Positions 9,916-18,656 of a DNA stretch of 36,449 nt are shown one piece after another. The DNA lies in the NCBI RefSeq assembly GCF_000317595.1, contig NZ_AEJC01000094.1:1-36449 (forward strand), written 5' to 3'. The stretch comes from Streptomyces ipomoeae 91-03. GTDB taxonomy: Bacteria; Actinomycetota; Actinomycetes; Streptomycetales; Streptomycetaceae. The translations under genes and the position numbers were made by a program. Position 1 is the stretch's first letter. Each line of letters starts with the position of its first letter. A model generated the notes under the pieces. It worked only from the letters and a program-made list of their open reading frames with translations. It searched no databases and was not told the origin of the DNA.

Positions 9916-10301
9916 ATGCTGGTGATCACCGGCAGATAGAAGCCGACCCGGAAGACGGTGCGGAAGCGGCGGATGCCGCGGTCGAGGGCGACCGCCGCGG
10001 CGAGCCCGGTGGCCAGTGTCAGGGGCAGGGCCACCAGGACGAAGACGCCCGTGTTGCGCAGGGCGGTGAAGAACTGCGGATCCTGGAAGAGCCGTACGTA
10101 GTTGTCGAAACCGACGAACGACACGTTCAGCGGGGTGCGCAGGTCGGCGCTCTTGGTGTCGGTCAGGCTCATCAGTGTCGACCAGACGACCGACAGCAGC
10201 ATGAAGGCGAGGAACAGGGCGAGGAACGGGGCGGCGAGGACCCACGCGGCGCGGGCCTGGCGGCCCCGCGCGGTGCGCCGCGTCGAGGAGGTGCGGCGCA
10301 C
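9912..10301 (-). pseudogene. Sugar ABC permease (MalF type), N-terminal part fused to a glycosidase tail
   Basis: About 130 residues beginning near GTG 10301 (MRRTSSTRRTARG). A first membrane helix (WVLAAPFLALFLAFMLL), the periplasmic NYVRLFQDPQF segment and two further helices, ending in FYLPVITSIVA, are typical of MalF-like subunits. The EAA loop and C-terminal half are absent; the frame runs into the glycosidase piece. The 5' edge abuts a truncated GH65 gene on the other strand with no room for a promoter. Confidence 0.8.
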
Positions 10302-10304
10302 CGC

Positions 10305-11681
10305 CGGCTGCTTGCCGGCAACAACAAGGCATGGGCACGCTTGTGGCAGTCGAGCATCTCGATCCCCGGTGATACCGCCATGACCGCCCAGATCCGCGCG
10401 TCCATGTTCTACCTGCTCGCGAGCACGCGCGCCGGTGTCGACTGGAGCGTCAGCCCGGCCGGACTGTCCTCGGACGGCTACGGTGGTCACGTGTTCTGGG
10501 ACATGGAGACCTGGATGTACCCGGCCCTGCTCGCCCAGTACCCGGACATCGCACTCGGCGCGAACACCTACCGGCAGAAACTGCTGCCCGCCGCCAGGGC
10601 CGCCGCGAAGGAACTGTCCACTCCCGCCCACCCGATCAAGGGCGCGAAGTTCCCGTGGCAGAGCGCGCTGACCGGCAAGGAGGAGACCCCGCCGCCCTGG
10701 AACGAGGGCAACACCGAGATCCACATCAACTCCGACATCGCCCTGGCGCAGTGGCAGTACTACCAGGCGAGCGGCGACAAGCAGTGGCTGCGGGACAAGG
10801 CGTGGCCGGTACTGAAGGACATCGCCGACTACTGGGCCACGCGCGCCGAGCCCGACCCGGCCGGCGGATACGACATCAACGACGTCATGGGCCCGGACGA
10901 GTACCACGACTACGTCGACAACAGCGTGACCACCAACGCCGGCGCACAGGCATCGCTGCGTATCGCCGTCCGCGCCGCCCGCATCCTCGGCCGGCCCGCC
11001 GACCCGGAATGGAGCAAGGTGGCCGACGGCCTGAAGATCCCGGTGGACACGACTCTCAACATCCACCCCGAGTTCGAGGGCTACAACGGGCAGACCGTCA
11101 AGCAGGCCGATGTCACCCTGCTGCAATACCCCTGGGCTGTCCCGATGCCGGCCGGCCTGGCCCAGAACGACCTCGACTACTACCAGGCGCGCACCGACCC
11201 GAACGGCCCGTCCATGACGGACGCGATCGCCACCATCGCCGGCGCGGCCCTCGGATCACCGGGCTGCCAGGTCTACACCTACATGCGGCGCAGCGCGGAG
11301 CCGTACCAGGCCGCACCGTTCAACCAGTGGTACGAGACCCGCAACGGCGGAGCCTTCAACTTCACCACCGGCCAGGGAGGCTACCTGCAGGAGTTCCTCT
11401 ACGGCTTCACCGGCATGCGCTGGGGAACCGACGCGATCACCATCGACCCCTTCCTGCCGCCGCAACTGCCGGGCGTGGACATCACCCGGGTGAAATGGCA
11501 GGGCCGCACGTTCGACCTGTCGGTCGGCCGGCGGACAACGAAGCTGACCCTGCGGTCCGGCCCGCCACTCCCCGTGCGGGTCGGCATCGGCAGCGACAGT
11601 GTGCGCGAGGTCAAGCCCGGCACGGCGCTGCAGGTGCCGACGCGGCACCCGGCAGGCGACGCGACGCAGTGCGAACCGTAA
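10305..11681 (+). pseudogene. GH65-family glycoside hydrolase/phosphorylase, N-terminus missing
   Basis: About 458 residues of a family 65 alpha-glucoside-acting enzyme (trehalose/kojibiose type). Recognisable blocks are NNKAWARLWQSSI, FWDMETWMYPALL, NEGNTEIHINSDIALAQWQYY split over residues 136-156, GPDEYHDYVDNSVTTNA and the C-terminal beta-domain (ITIDPFLPPQLPG, VKWQGRTFDLSV). Family members usually have 700 or more residues with a signal peptide and an N-terminal beta-sandwich, which are missing. The open frame upstream of 10305 is antisense to the permease fragment and is not homologous. ATG 10381 could start a shorter product, but it lacks the domain that completes the catalytic barrel. 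Confidence 0.85.
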
Positions 11682-11726
11682 TCACGCCGGCACCGGACCG
11701 GCCACCACGCGATTGAGGTGATCGAC

Positions 11727-11758
11727 GGCCCGGCCTGCACGTCACAGCAGGCCGGGCC
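11727..11758 (+). terminator. Stem-loop after GH65
   Basis: A perfect 12-base inverted repeat GGCCCGGCCTGC / GCAGGCCGGGCC with an 8-base loop lies 46 bases after the GH65 stop. There is no U-tract, as is common for Streptomyces terminators. Confidence 0.65.
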
Positions 11759-11786
11759 ACCCGAACCATGGGCCCGATGGGTCGTG

Positions 11787-11836
11787 CGGCGTCTGGGGCA
11801 TGCGGATCCGGCCGGGTCCGTATGCCCCGGACGCCG
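11787..11836 (+). terminator. Long near-perfect stem-loop, second hairpin after GH65
   Basis: Two arms of about 24 bases (GGCGTCTGGGGCATGCGGAT and its partner, read from 11788) pair with almost no loop. Three positions pair G with U rather than Watson-Crick, so the structure is conserved as RNA and not as a DNA palindrome. It may back up the hairpin at 11727 or protect the 3' end. Confidence 0.6.
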
Positions 11837-12160
11837 TCATGCCTCTCTCCGACCATCCGGCCCGGGGCCTCCGGCGAGGTGTTGCAGGTTGACATGCCGC
11901 TGCCGCCAGGCGCAGCGCTGAGACATGCGGGTCGCGCCTGTACCTCGTTCGCGTTGAACGCCGACGCCTGGAAGGGCAATCGGCCGCGCCGGGAACAGCC
12001 GGTCCGGTCGGCACGGTTGCATCGACGAGGGACCGGCGCCGCATGGGCAGGGGACTCGGAGGCCACAAGGTCGTCCGCCCCACCAGGATCCGGTCCCCAA
12101 GATCGCGGTACGCCCGCCGCGCACTCGGATCAAGACGTATGTCTGCAGGAGGACTGTTTC
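11837..12160. other. Non-coding spacer upstream of the PIG-L gene
   Basis: There is no convincing coding frame here. It must hold the promoter of the following gene, but I could not identify a clear -35/-10 pair. AGGAGG lies just before the ATG at 12161. Confidence 0.5.
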
Positions 12161-12994
12161 ATGACTGGCCGGCCCTTGACGCTCATGGCGGTGCACGCCC
12201 ACCCCGACGACGAGGCCACCGGAACCGGAGGGGTCCTCGCGCGGTACGCGGCGGAAGGCATCCGCACGGTTCTCGTGACGTGTACCGACGGCGGTTGCGG
12301 TGACGGACCGGGCGGTGTCAAGCCCGGCGATCCCGGGCACGATCCGGCGGCGGTCGCCTTGATGCGCCGTCGAGAACTCGAGGCGAGCTGTGAGGTCCTG
12401 AAGGTCAGCGATCTGGAGACGCTGGATTATGCCGACTCCGGGATGATGGGCTGGCCGGGCAACGACGCCCCCGGATCCTTCTGGCAGACCCCGGTGGAGG
12501 AAGGCGCGGCCCGGCTCGCGGAACTCATGCGGCACTACCGGCCCGATGTGGTCGTCACCTACGACGAGAACGGCTTCTACGGCCACCCCGACCACATCCA
12601 GGCCCACCGCATCACGATGGCGGCGCTGGAGATGACCGCGCCGGCACCGAAGGTGTACTGGACCACGGTGCCCCGCTCGATGATGCGGCGGTTCGGCGAG
12701 GTCATGCGCGAGTTCCAGGAGGACATGCCGGAGCCCGATCCTGCCGAGGCCGCCGCGCTGGCCGAGATCGGCCTCCCCGACGACGAGATCACCACGTGGG
12801 TGGACACCACGGCGTTCAGCGGTCAGAAGTTCGACGCGTTGGCCGCGCACGCCAGTCAGGGCGAGAACATCTTCTTCCTGAAGATGGGCAAGGAGCGGTT
12901 CGGCGAGCTGATGGGCATGGAGACCTTCGTCCGTGTCCAGGACGCCACCGGCGCGGCCGTACCCGAGAACGATCTCTTCGCCGGTCTGCGCTGA
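12161..12994 (+). CDS. PIG-L family (LmbE-like) zinc deacetylase
   Basis: A 277-residue enzyme with the zinc motif HAHPDDEA (residues 12-19) and the second motif GHPDHIQAH, the signature of N-acetylglucosaminyl deacetylases. Actinobacterial relatives include MshB (mycothiol synthesis) and Mca (mycothiol S-conjugate amidase), and others that deacetylate antibiotics or glycoconjugates. The start MAVHAHPDDE is close to both, and the sequence does not let me choose. ATG 12161 is preceded by an ideal AGGAGG. It stands alone and is convergent with GH32. No signal peptide, so cytosolic. Confidence 0.88.
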   Translation: MTGRPLTLMAVHAHPDDEATGTGGVLARYAAEGIRTVLVTCTDGGCGDGPGGVKPGDPGHDPAAVALMRRRELEASCEVLKVSDLETLDYADSGMMGWPGNDAPGSFWQTPVEEGAARLAELMRHYRPDVVVTYDENGFYGHPDHIQAHRITMAALEMTAPAPKVYWTTVPRSMMRRFGEVMREFQEDMPEPDPAEAAALAEIGLPDDEITTWVDTTAFSGQKFDALAAHASQGENIFFLKMGKERFGELMGMETFVRVQDATGAAVPENDLFAGLR

Positions 12995-13133
12995 TCCGCC
13001 CCGCACGACCGGGCCGGGAAGGCGCATCGACCGCACGGCGCGGTCGAGCGGGTCACACACCCGGGGGCCTGTCCACGCGAGTTCCGCTCCGGCAGCCCGC
13101 CCGCGTCCAGGCCCTCGCCGAGCACGATCGCGG

Positions 13134-14603
13134 TCACGCGTGGTGTCCGTGGGCCGTTGGGAGAAGGTCGTGAGAGAGGTCGTGTCGGATACCGCCGGTG
13201 CGCAAGTCCCATGCCTCGACGGCGTATTGGCCGCCGCCGGGGCCTGACGCCGTGGCTTCGAGCCGCCAAGGGCCCTCGCCCGTCGGGTAGAAGCGGAGTG
13301 TCGCCACCTGACCACCGGTCACGTAGACCTCCGCGATCGAGCGGTCGACGACGACGCGCACCTCGCCGGAGGCACCCGGCACCGTAGCGGCCTGGCAGGG
13401 AACGGTGTACTTGCCGGGGCGGGCTCGGGGATCCAGTGACCCGTGGTCGCGGTCGATGACGAGGTGACCGGCCTCGGGATCAAAGCTCAGATCCAGATAC
13501 TCCCTGCTGTCCGCCGAGGTGACGAGACGCAGACCGCAGGTGCCCAAGGCTCCGGGTGTCAGGACGGCGGTGAGGTCGAACGTCCGGCTGACCCGGCCGA
13601 GTTCGACCGCCTCGGAGCCTGTGACGCGCCCCGTACGGTGCAGTACGCGTTCGCCGCGCAGGGCGAGCAGTTCGCGGGCGGGGCGTTGGACGACCGTGCC
13701 GTCGTCGGCCAGGGTCACCTCGCGCGGGAGGGTCAGCGTGCCCGCCCAGCCGGCCTCGTGCGACCAGTCGGCGTCACGGGCCTCCCACGCCCAGCCCCAC
13801 AGCAGCCAGCGGTCCTCCTCGGGGGCCCTCAGCAGGGCGGGGGCGTAGAAGTCGGGGCCGTGGTCCAGTGGTACGGGAGGGGTGGCGGCCGTGAAGCCGC
13901 CGTTCTTCTCGCGGCCGGTCAGGACCGACACCGCGCGGGGGCCGTCCTTCGGCGTCCAGTCGCTGACGATCAGGACACCGTTGTCACCGAGGGGCGCGTA
14001 CTGGGGGCACTCCCAGCCGATCGGTTCGGCGGCCGTGTCGCTGGTGTGGAAAGGGCCCCGGTACTCCCAGTGCTCCAGGTCGGCGGACTCGTAGAGCTGG
14101 ACGGCCGCGCGGCCGTCGGCGAGGGCCGAGCCGACCAGCATCCGCCAGCGGTCGTCCTGCCGCCAGACATAGGGGTCCCGGTACATGGTGGTCACGGTCG
14201 GCGGCTCGGGGATCAGCGACTCGGGCCGCTTGGTGAAATGGTGGCCGCCGTCGTACGACTCGGCCGTGGTGACCGGCTGCCACCAGCGGTCGGCGCGGTG
14301 GGCCGAGTAGAACGCCACGAGCCGGCCCTCGGTGGAGACGGCGTTGCCGGAGAAGCAGCCGTCGGCGTCGTAGCCGCCGGGTGTGGGGGCGAGGGCCACC
14401 GGGAGCGGTTCCCAGTTGATCAGGTCGGGGCTGCGGTAGTGGCCCCAGTGGACGTTCGCGTGCTGCGGGCCGTACGGGTTGTACTGGAAGAAGACGTGGT
14501 AGTGGCCGTCGTGGAAGACGAGGCCGTTGGGGTCGTTGATCCAGTTGCGGGGCGGCCTCAGGTGTACCTCGGGCAGGTGGGGGTCGCCGGGCATGACGGA
14601 CAC
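13134..14603 (-). CDS. GH32 beta-fructofuranosidase / sucrose-6-phosphate hydrolase
   Basis: A 489-residue family 32 hydrolase that releases fructose from sucrose, sucrose-6-phosphate or fructo-oligosaccharides. The three hallmark blocks are visible: WINDPNG (residues 21-27, with the nucleophile Asp), YRDPYVW, and WECPQY with the acid/base Glu; a C-terminal beta-sandwich follows. GTG 14603 is chosen because AAGGA lies 7 bases upstream; ATG 14594 is an alternative. No signal peptide, so it acts inside the cell on imported sugar. It is the last gene of a binding protein-permease-permease-hydrolase operon and starts 41 bases after the second permease. Confidence 0.92.
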   Translation of the reverse strand: MSVMPGDPHLPEVHLRPPRNWINDPNGLVFHDGHYHVFFQYNPYGPQHANVHWGHYRSPDLINWEPLPVALAPTPGGYDADGCFSGNAVSTEGRLVAFYSAHRADRWWQPVTTAESYDGGHHFTKRPESLIPEPPTVTTMYRDPYVWRQDDRWRMLVGSALADGRAAVQLYESADLEHWEYRGPFHTSDTAAEPIGWECPQYAPLGDNGVLIVSDWTPKDGPRAVSVLTGREKNGGFTAATPPVPLDHGPDFYAPALLRAPEEDRWLLWGWAWEARDADWSHEAGWAGTLTLPREVTLADDGTVVQRPARELLALRGERVLHRTGRVTGSEAVELGRVSRTFDLTAVLTPGALGTCGLRLVTSADSREYLDLSFDPEAGHLVIDRDHGSLDPRARPGKYTVPCQAATVPGASGEVRVVVDRSIAEVYVTGGQVATLRFYPTGEGPWRLEATASGPGGGQYAVEAWDLRTGGIRHDLSHDLLPTAHGHHA

Positions 14604-14644
14604 GCGGAGGTCCTTTCGGTGTGGGAAGTCGGCGGAGCGCGGGG

Positions 14645-15517
14645 TCAGCCCTTGACGCCGGTGGAGGCGATGCTGTTGACGAACGACCGCTGGAAGGCCA
14701 CGAACAGGGCGAGGATCGGCACGGTGATCACGGAGGAGTACGCCATGATCTCGCCCCAACTCACCTTCAGTTGGAAGAAGTAGGAGATGCCCACCATCAC
14801 TGGGCGCAGCTCCTCGCTCTGCACCACCACCAGCGGCCAGAGGTACGAGTTCCAGGCGGGTAGGAAGGTCAGGATGGCGACGGTCGCGATCGCCGGGCCG
14901 GACAGCGGCATGACGATGCGGCGGTAAATGGTGAACCAGCCCGCGCCGTCCACGACCGCCGCCTCGTCGATCTCCTTCGGGATGCTCTGGAAGTACTGGT
15001 GGAAGAAGAAGACGGAGAAGGCGTTGGCGACGAACGGCAGGATCTGGACCTGGTAGGTGTCCATCCAGCCGGTGGTGAACTCCAGGTCGAAGCCGTTGAC
15101 GCGGAACAGCGGCAGCTGGTTGATCCACCAGACCAGCGGCACGGCGAAGGTCTCGAACGGCACGATCAGGGTGGCGATGACGGCGGTCAGGAGAGCTTTG
15201 CGGCCGGGCATGCGCATCCTGGACAGGGCGAAGGCGGCCATGCTGTTGACGAGGATGCCCAGTACGACGGTGGCGGACGAGATGAGTACGGAGTTCAGCA
15301 GGAACCGTGCCGCCGGGACCCGCTCGAACACGCCCGTGTAGTTGTCGAGTGACAGGGCTCCGACCGGCAGGAAGGCCCGCGGGGAGCCCATGTCGCTGAA
15401 GATCGCGTCGTCCGCCTTGAACGACGAGATCAGCATGAAGAGCAGCGGCAGGGCGAAGACCAGGGCCAGGACGACGCGGCCGACGTGACCACCGAGATGC
15501 TTGAGGAAGGAGGGCAT
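14645..15517 (-). CDS. Sugar ABC transporter permease, MalG type
   Basis: 290 residues with about six membrane helices. The cytosolic EAA loop IDEAAVVDGAGWFTIYRRI, which docks the ATPase, is intact, and the C-terminus SFVNSIASTGVKG is classical for CUT1 MalG-like subunits. It is the inner-membrane partner of the MalF-type permease that ends 2 bases upstream. No ATPase gene is present; Streptomyces CUT1 importers commonly share the MsiK ATPase encoded elsewhere. Start ATG 15517 follows AAGGACTGATC. Confidence 0.92.
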   Translation of the reverse strand: MPSFLKHLGGHVGRVVLALVFALPLLFMLISSFKADDAIFSDMGSPRAFLPVGALSLDNYTGVFERVPAARFLLNSVLISSATVVLGILVNSMAAFALSRMRMPGRKALLTAVIATLIVPFETFAVPLVWWINQLPLFRVNGFDLEFTTGWMDTYQVQILPFVANAFSVFFFHQYFQSIPKEIDEAAVVDGAGWFTIYRRIVMPLSGPAIATVAILTFLPAWNSYLWPLVVVQSEELRPVMVGISYFFQLKVSWGEIMAYSSVITVPILALFVAFQRSFVNSIASTGVKG

Positions 15518-15519
15518 GA

Positions 15520-16455
15520 TCAGTCCTTCTCCCGGGTCAGGAAGCGCTGGATCAGGGACACGGTCAGGACGAGCACGAAGAAGACCAGGGAGATCGCCGC
15601 CGCGTACGCGGTCTGCTGCTGCTCGTAGCCGGCGCGCACCGCCTGGTAGACGACGGTGGTGGTGGAGTCGAGGGGGCCGCCCTTGGTCATCACGTTGATC
15701 TGGGTGAACAGGCCGAACGCCTGGATGGTGATGGTGACCAGGACGAACGTGCGGGTGGCACGCAGTCCGGGCCAGGTGACATGGCGGAAGCGGTGCCAAC
15801 GGGTGGCTCCGTCCAGGTCGGCGGCCTCGTACAGCTCGGCGGGGATGGTCTGGAGCCCGGCCAGCCAGATGATCATGTGGAAGCCGACGCCCTGCCACAC
15901 CGACATCAGGATGATGGCGGGCATGGAGGTGGCCGGGTCGCCCAGCCAGTCCCGGCCGTCGACGTGGCCGAGGGTGAGCGCCGAGATGATGTGGTTGACC
16001 AGGCCGTCCTGCCGGTAGAGGAAGGTCCACAGCAGGGACACGACCACCATCGAGGTGACGACCGGCAGGAAGTAGACGGTGCGGAAGAAGTTGACGCCCC
16101 GCACCTTCGCGTTGACCAGCAGCGCCAGCACCAGGGCGAGTCCGGCCTGGAACGGGACGACGACGGCGGTGAAGTACACCGTGTTGCGCAGGGACTTGAA
16201 GAAGACCGGGTCGTCGAAGAGCCGGGTGAAGTTGTCGAGGCCGACGAAGCGGGCCGGGGTGGGTGAGACGAGCCGCGCGTCGGTGAAGGCCAGGGCGAAG
16301 GTGAGGGCGAGCGGTACGACGACGAAGACGACCAGCAGCACCACGGCCGGGGTGGCCATACCGAGGGCGGTGATGCTCTCCCGGCGGCGGGCGCTGGTCG
16401 TACGGGTTCGCCGGACCGGCCGCAGCCGGGCGAGGGCTGCGATCATGGTGGTCAC
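15520..16455 (-). CDS. Sugar ABC transporter permease, MalF type
   Basis: 311 residues with six predicted membrane helices and an intact EAA loop (EAADLDGATRWHRFRHVTWP). FVGLDNFTRLFDDPVFFKSL is the usual periplasmic segment of CUT1 permeases. GTG 16455 is chosen because TGGAG lies 5 bases upstream; the longer open frame to 16524 runs into the intergenic hairpin region. It forms the channel heterodimer with the MalG-type protein directly downstream. Confidence 0.9.
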   Translation of the reverse strand: MTTMIAALARLRPVRRTRTTSARRRESITALGMATPAVVLLVVFVVVPLALTFALAFTDARLVSPTPARFVGLDNFTRLFDDPVFFKSLRNTVYFTAVVVPFQAGLALVLALLVNAKVRGVNFFRTVYFLPVVTSMVVVSLLWTFLYRQDGLVNHIISALTLGHVDGRDWLGDPATSMPAIILMSVWQGVGFHMIIWLAGLQTIPAELYEAADLDGATRWHRFRHVTWPGLRATRTFVLVTITIQAFGLFTQINVMTKGGPLDSTTTVVYQAVRAGYEQQQTAYAAAISLVFFVLVLTVSLIQRFLTREKD

Positions 16456-16493
16456 GGTAGCTCCAGGGGGGAGGTGTCGGTCCGGTTCGGGCA

Positions 16494-16641
16494 GCGCCCC
16501 GAAGGGGCGCGGGGCGTGACACATGCGGCTCCGCCGCGATGGGGGTCACCCCGCTCGAGCGAAGCCGAGAGTGGGGGATCGACCGGCCACGACGGCGCCG
16601 CGGACGATCGGCGACATCGCGGCCCCGCGGCGGAGCCGCAT
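16494..16641 (-). repeat. REP-like cluster of inverted repeats between binding protein and permease genes
   Basis: Three nested structures occupy this gap. GCGCCCC/GGGGCGC forms a tight hairpin at 16494-16510. A 16-base arm ATGCGGCTCCGCCGCG at 16523-16538 has its exact complement at 16626-16641. Between them lies the palindromic CCCCGCTCGAGCGAAGCCGA...GTGGGGG element, a form dispersed in Streptomyces genomes. Likely role: attenuation and 3'-end protection of the binding-protein message. Confidence 0.6.
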
Positions 16642-16689
16642 ATCGGCACAGCCGGCGGAGCGCTCATGCCCGAACCGGACCGGGGCGGG

Positions 16690-17953
16690 TCAGCCGGCGT
16701 AGTCGTTGTTCGACTTGAGGTCGTTGTCGATGTCCTTCACGGCCTGGCCGAGCGCGTCCTTGGGGTCGGCCCCGGCGAGGATGTCCTGGGTCGCCTTCTC
16801 GAACTCGGTGGCGATGTACGGGTAGGCCGGGGTGACCGGGCGTACCATCGCGAACTTCTGCGCGAACTGGACGAACACGTTGAACTTCCCGCCCGGCTGG
16901 TAGTCGGCGATCTGCTCGGCGGCGGCGTCGGTGGCCGGGATGGTGCCGGTGGCCTTGGCTTAGTCGACGAAGTACTTGGTCTTGCGGGTGAACTTCAGCC
17001 ATGCCTCGGCGTCGGCCTTGTTGGAGCAGGTGGAGCTCATCGCCCACTGCCAGGAGGCACCGCCGATCTTGGGCCCGTCGCCGAAGTCGACCGGCGGGAT
17101 GATCGCGAGATCGTCGCCGAGCTTCTCGGCGTTCTTGGCGGCGTTCCAGCTGCCGTCCCAGTGGATGGCGCTCTTGCCGGCCAGGAAGTCCTTGTTGGGG
17201 TCGGCGCCCGACTTCTTCGACATGTAGCCCTTGGCCACCAGCGAGCGGAACCAGGTCGCCCACTCCACGGCCTTCTCGCCGTCCAGGGCGCCCGAGGCGG
17301 TCTTGTAGCCGTCGCGGTCGATCAGATCGCCGCCGAAGCTCTGCAGCTGCGGGGAGTACGCGTACGGGTACCACTCGCCGAGACTGCCGGTGCCCATCTC
17401 CAGCGGGTACTCGAACTTGCCGCTCTTCTTCAGCTTGGCCAGCGCCGAGTCGAACTCGTCCTTCGTCCACGGCTTGTCCATGGTCGGGACGCGGATGTCG
17501 TACTTGTTCAGCACCGACTTGCGGGCGAAGAAGGTGAGGGAGACGTCGCAGTGGCCGAACGCGTAGACCTTGTCCTGGTAGCGGCCGACGGTGCTGGGCA
17601 GCTGGTCGTCCAGCGGGACCTCGCTGCCGGAGACGTCGATCGGGGCGAGATACCCGCCCCAGGCCCAGTTGGGCACGTTCGGGCCGTCCACGTCGAGCAG
17701 GCAGGGCAGCTTACGGGCGGAGGCAGCCGCCACCACGGACTTGTTGTAGTCGCCCTGCGGGAACGCCTGCAGCTTGACCTTGTACTTGCTCTGGGAGCCG
17801 TTGAAATCCTTGATGATCTTGTTGACGAGGTCGAGTTCGGCCGAGTTGCCGGCGTTGTGCGTCCACAGGGTGAGCGTGTCGCCGCTGGCTCCGGACGTGC
17901 TGCCGCCGCTTCCCGTCGCGCATCCGGCGACCAGCGCGGTCGCCGCCGTGACG
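16690..17953 (-). pseudogene. Sugar ABC transporter substrate-binding lipoprotein with internal stop and lost start
   Basis: Family 1 solute-binding protein of about 420 residues, first gene of the fructan/sucrose operon. The lipobox VAGC is encoded around 17925, followed by GSGGSTSGASGDTLTLWTHN, and the frame is open down to YFVD. There TAA (16962-16960) interrupts the same frame, which resumes as AKATGTIPATD and runs to the stop at 16690. One substitution (for example TAC to TAA) explains it; TAA is a rare codon here. At the 5' end the signal peptide is cut at about 17953, where glycosidase sequence on the other strand begins, and no start codon remains. Specificity is inferred from the downstream GH32 gene. 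Confidence 0.85.
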
Positions 17954-18545
17954 GCTACACTCTGGCGGCGGGGGCAGCCGCGACGTTCACCTGGGCCGGA
18001 AACCAGAGCGGCGAGACCGACCCGGCCGCCATCGGCTCCGTCGACGTCCCCTTCCGCAACCCCGACGGCAGCAAGGCCCTGATCTCCTACGACAGCGCCC
18101 TGCTCACCCAGCGCCCCAGGTGCGCGTCGGCGACCAGTGGCTCGGCCACACCCTGCCCACTGGCGCCTCGCTCACCTCGCCCACCGGCGAAACGGCCCTC
18201 TCCCGCGACGGCTGGCAGGCGACAGCCTCGGCCAGCAGCTCGGACGACCCGCCGTCCAAGGCGATCGACGGTGACGCGTCCACCCGCTGGAGCTCGGGGC
18301 ACGGGATGCGGCCCGGAGACTGGTTCCAGCTGGACCTCGGCTCCACTGAGACCTTTGACCAGCTCGTCCTCGACTCCACCGCATCCTCCGGCGACTTCGC
18401 CCGCCAGTACGAGGTCTACACCTCCGACGACGGCACCACCTGGGGCGAGCCCATCGCCACAGGCCCCGGCAGCACCGTGACCCGCATCCTGCTGCCCACG
18501 ACCACCGCCCGCTACATCCGCGTGGTCAACAAGGCAAGCTCCGGC
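17954..18545 (+). pseudogene. Secreted glycosidase C-terminal piece with F5/8 type C (CBM32-like) domain (segment B)
   Basis: The piece begins at YTLAAGAAATFTW, the strand that should follow segment A at 9816. It continues through VPFRNPDGSKALISYDS and VRVGDQWLGHTLPTGAS into a discoidin-type carbohydrate-binding domain: SKAIDGDASTRWSSG, GDWFQLDLGS, ARQYEVYTSDDG, ARYIRVVNKASSGSW. A frameshift lies at the CCCC run near 18114-18117, and one extra C restores the frame. It is cut after SSGSW, a few residues before the usual domain end. Neither a catalytic domain nor a start is present. Confidence 0.75.
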
Positions 18546-18656
18546 AGCTGGTGTTCTTCCGTACAGCGCTCGGATTCGTTGCCACCAGTGCGGCCGATCA
18601 ACCGTCTTAATCCTGCGAAGTTCAACCTTGATCTGACGAAGCTGGAAGGACAACGT

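Noticed and set aside
9825..10304. Reading the GH65 gene as starting at 9825 (618 codons)
   Set aside because: The first 160 codons are antisense to permease and glycosidase sequence; homology starts only at about 10305.
18546..18656. A c-di-AMP (ydaO-type) riboswitch before the transglycosylase gene, as seen for some Streptomyces cell-wall genes
   Set aside because: Only about 110 bases lie between the truncated glycosidase and the start codon, and I could not find the conserved motif blocks.
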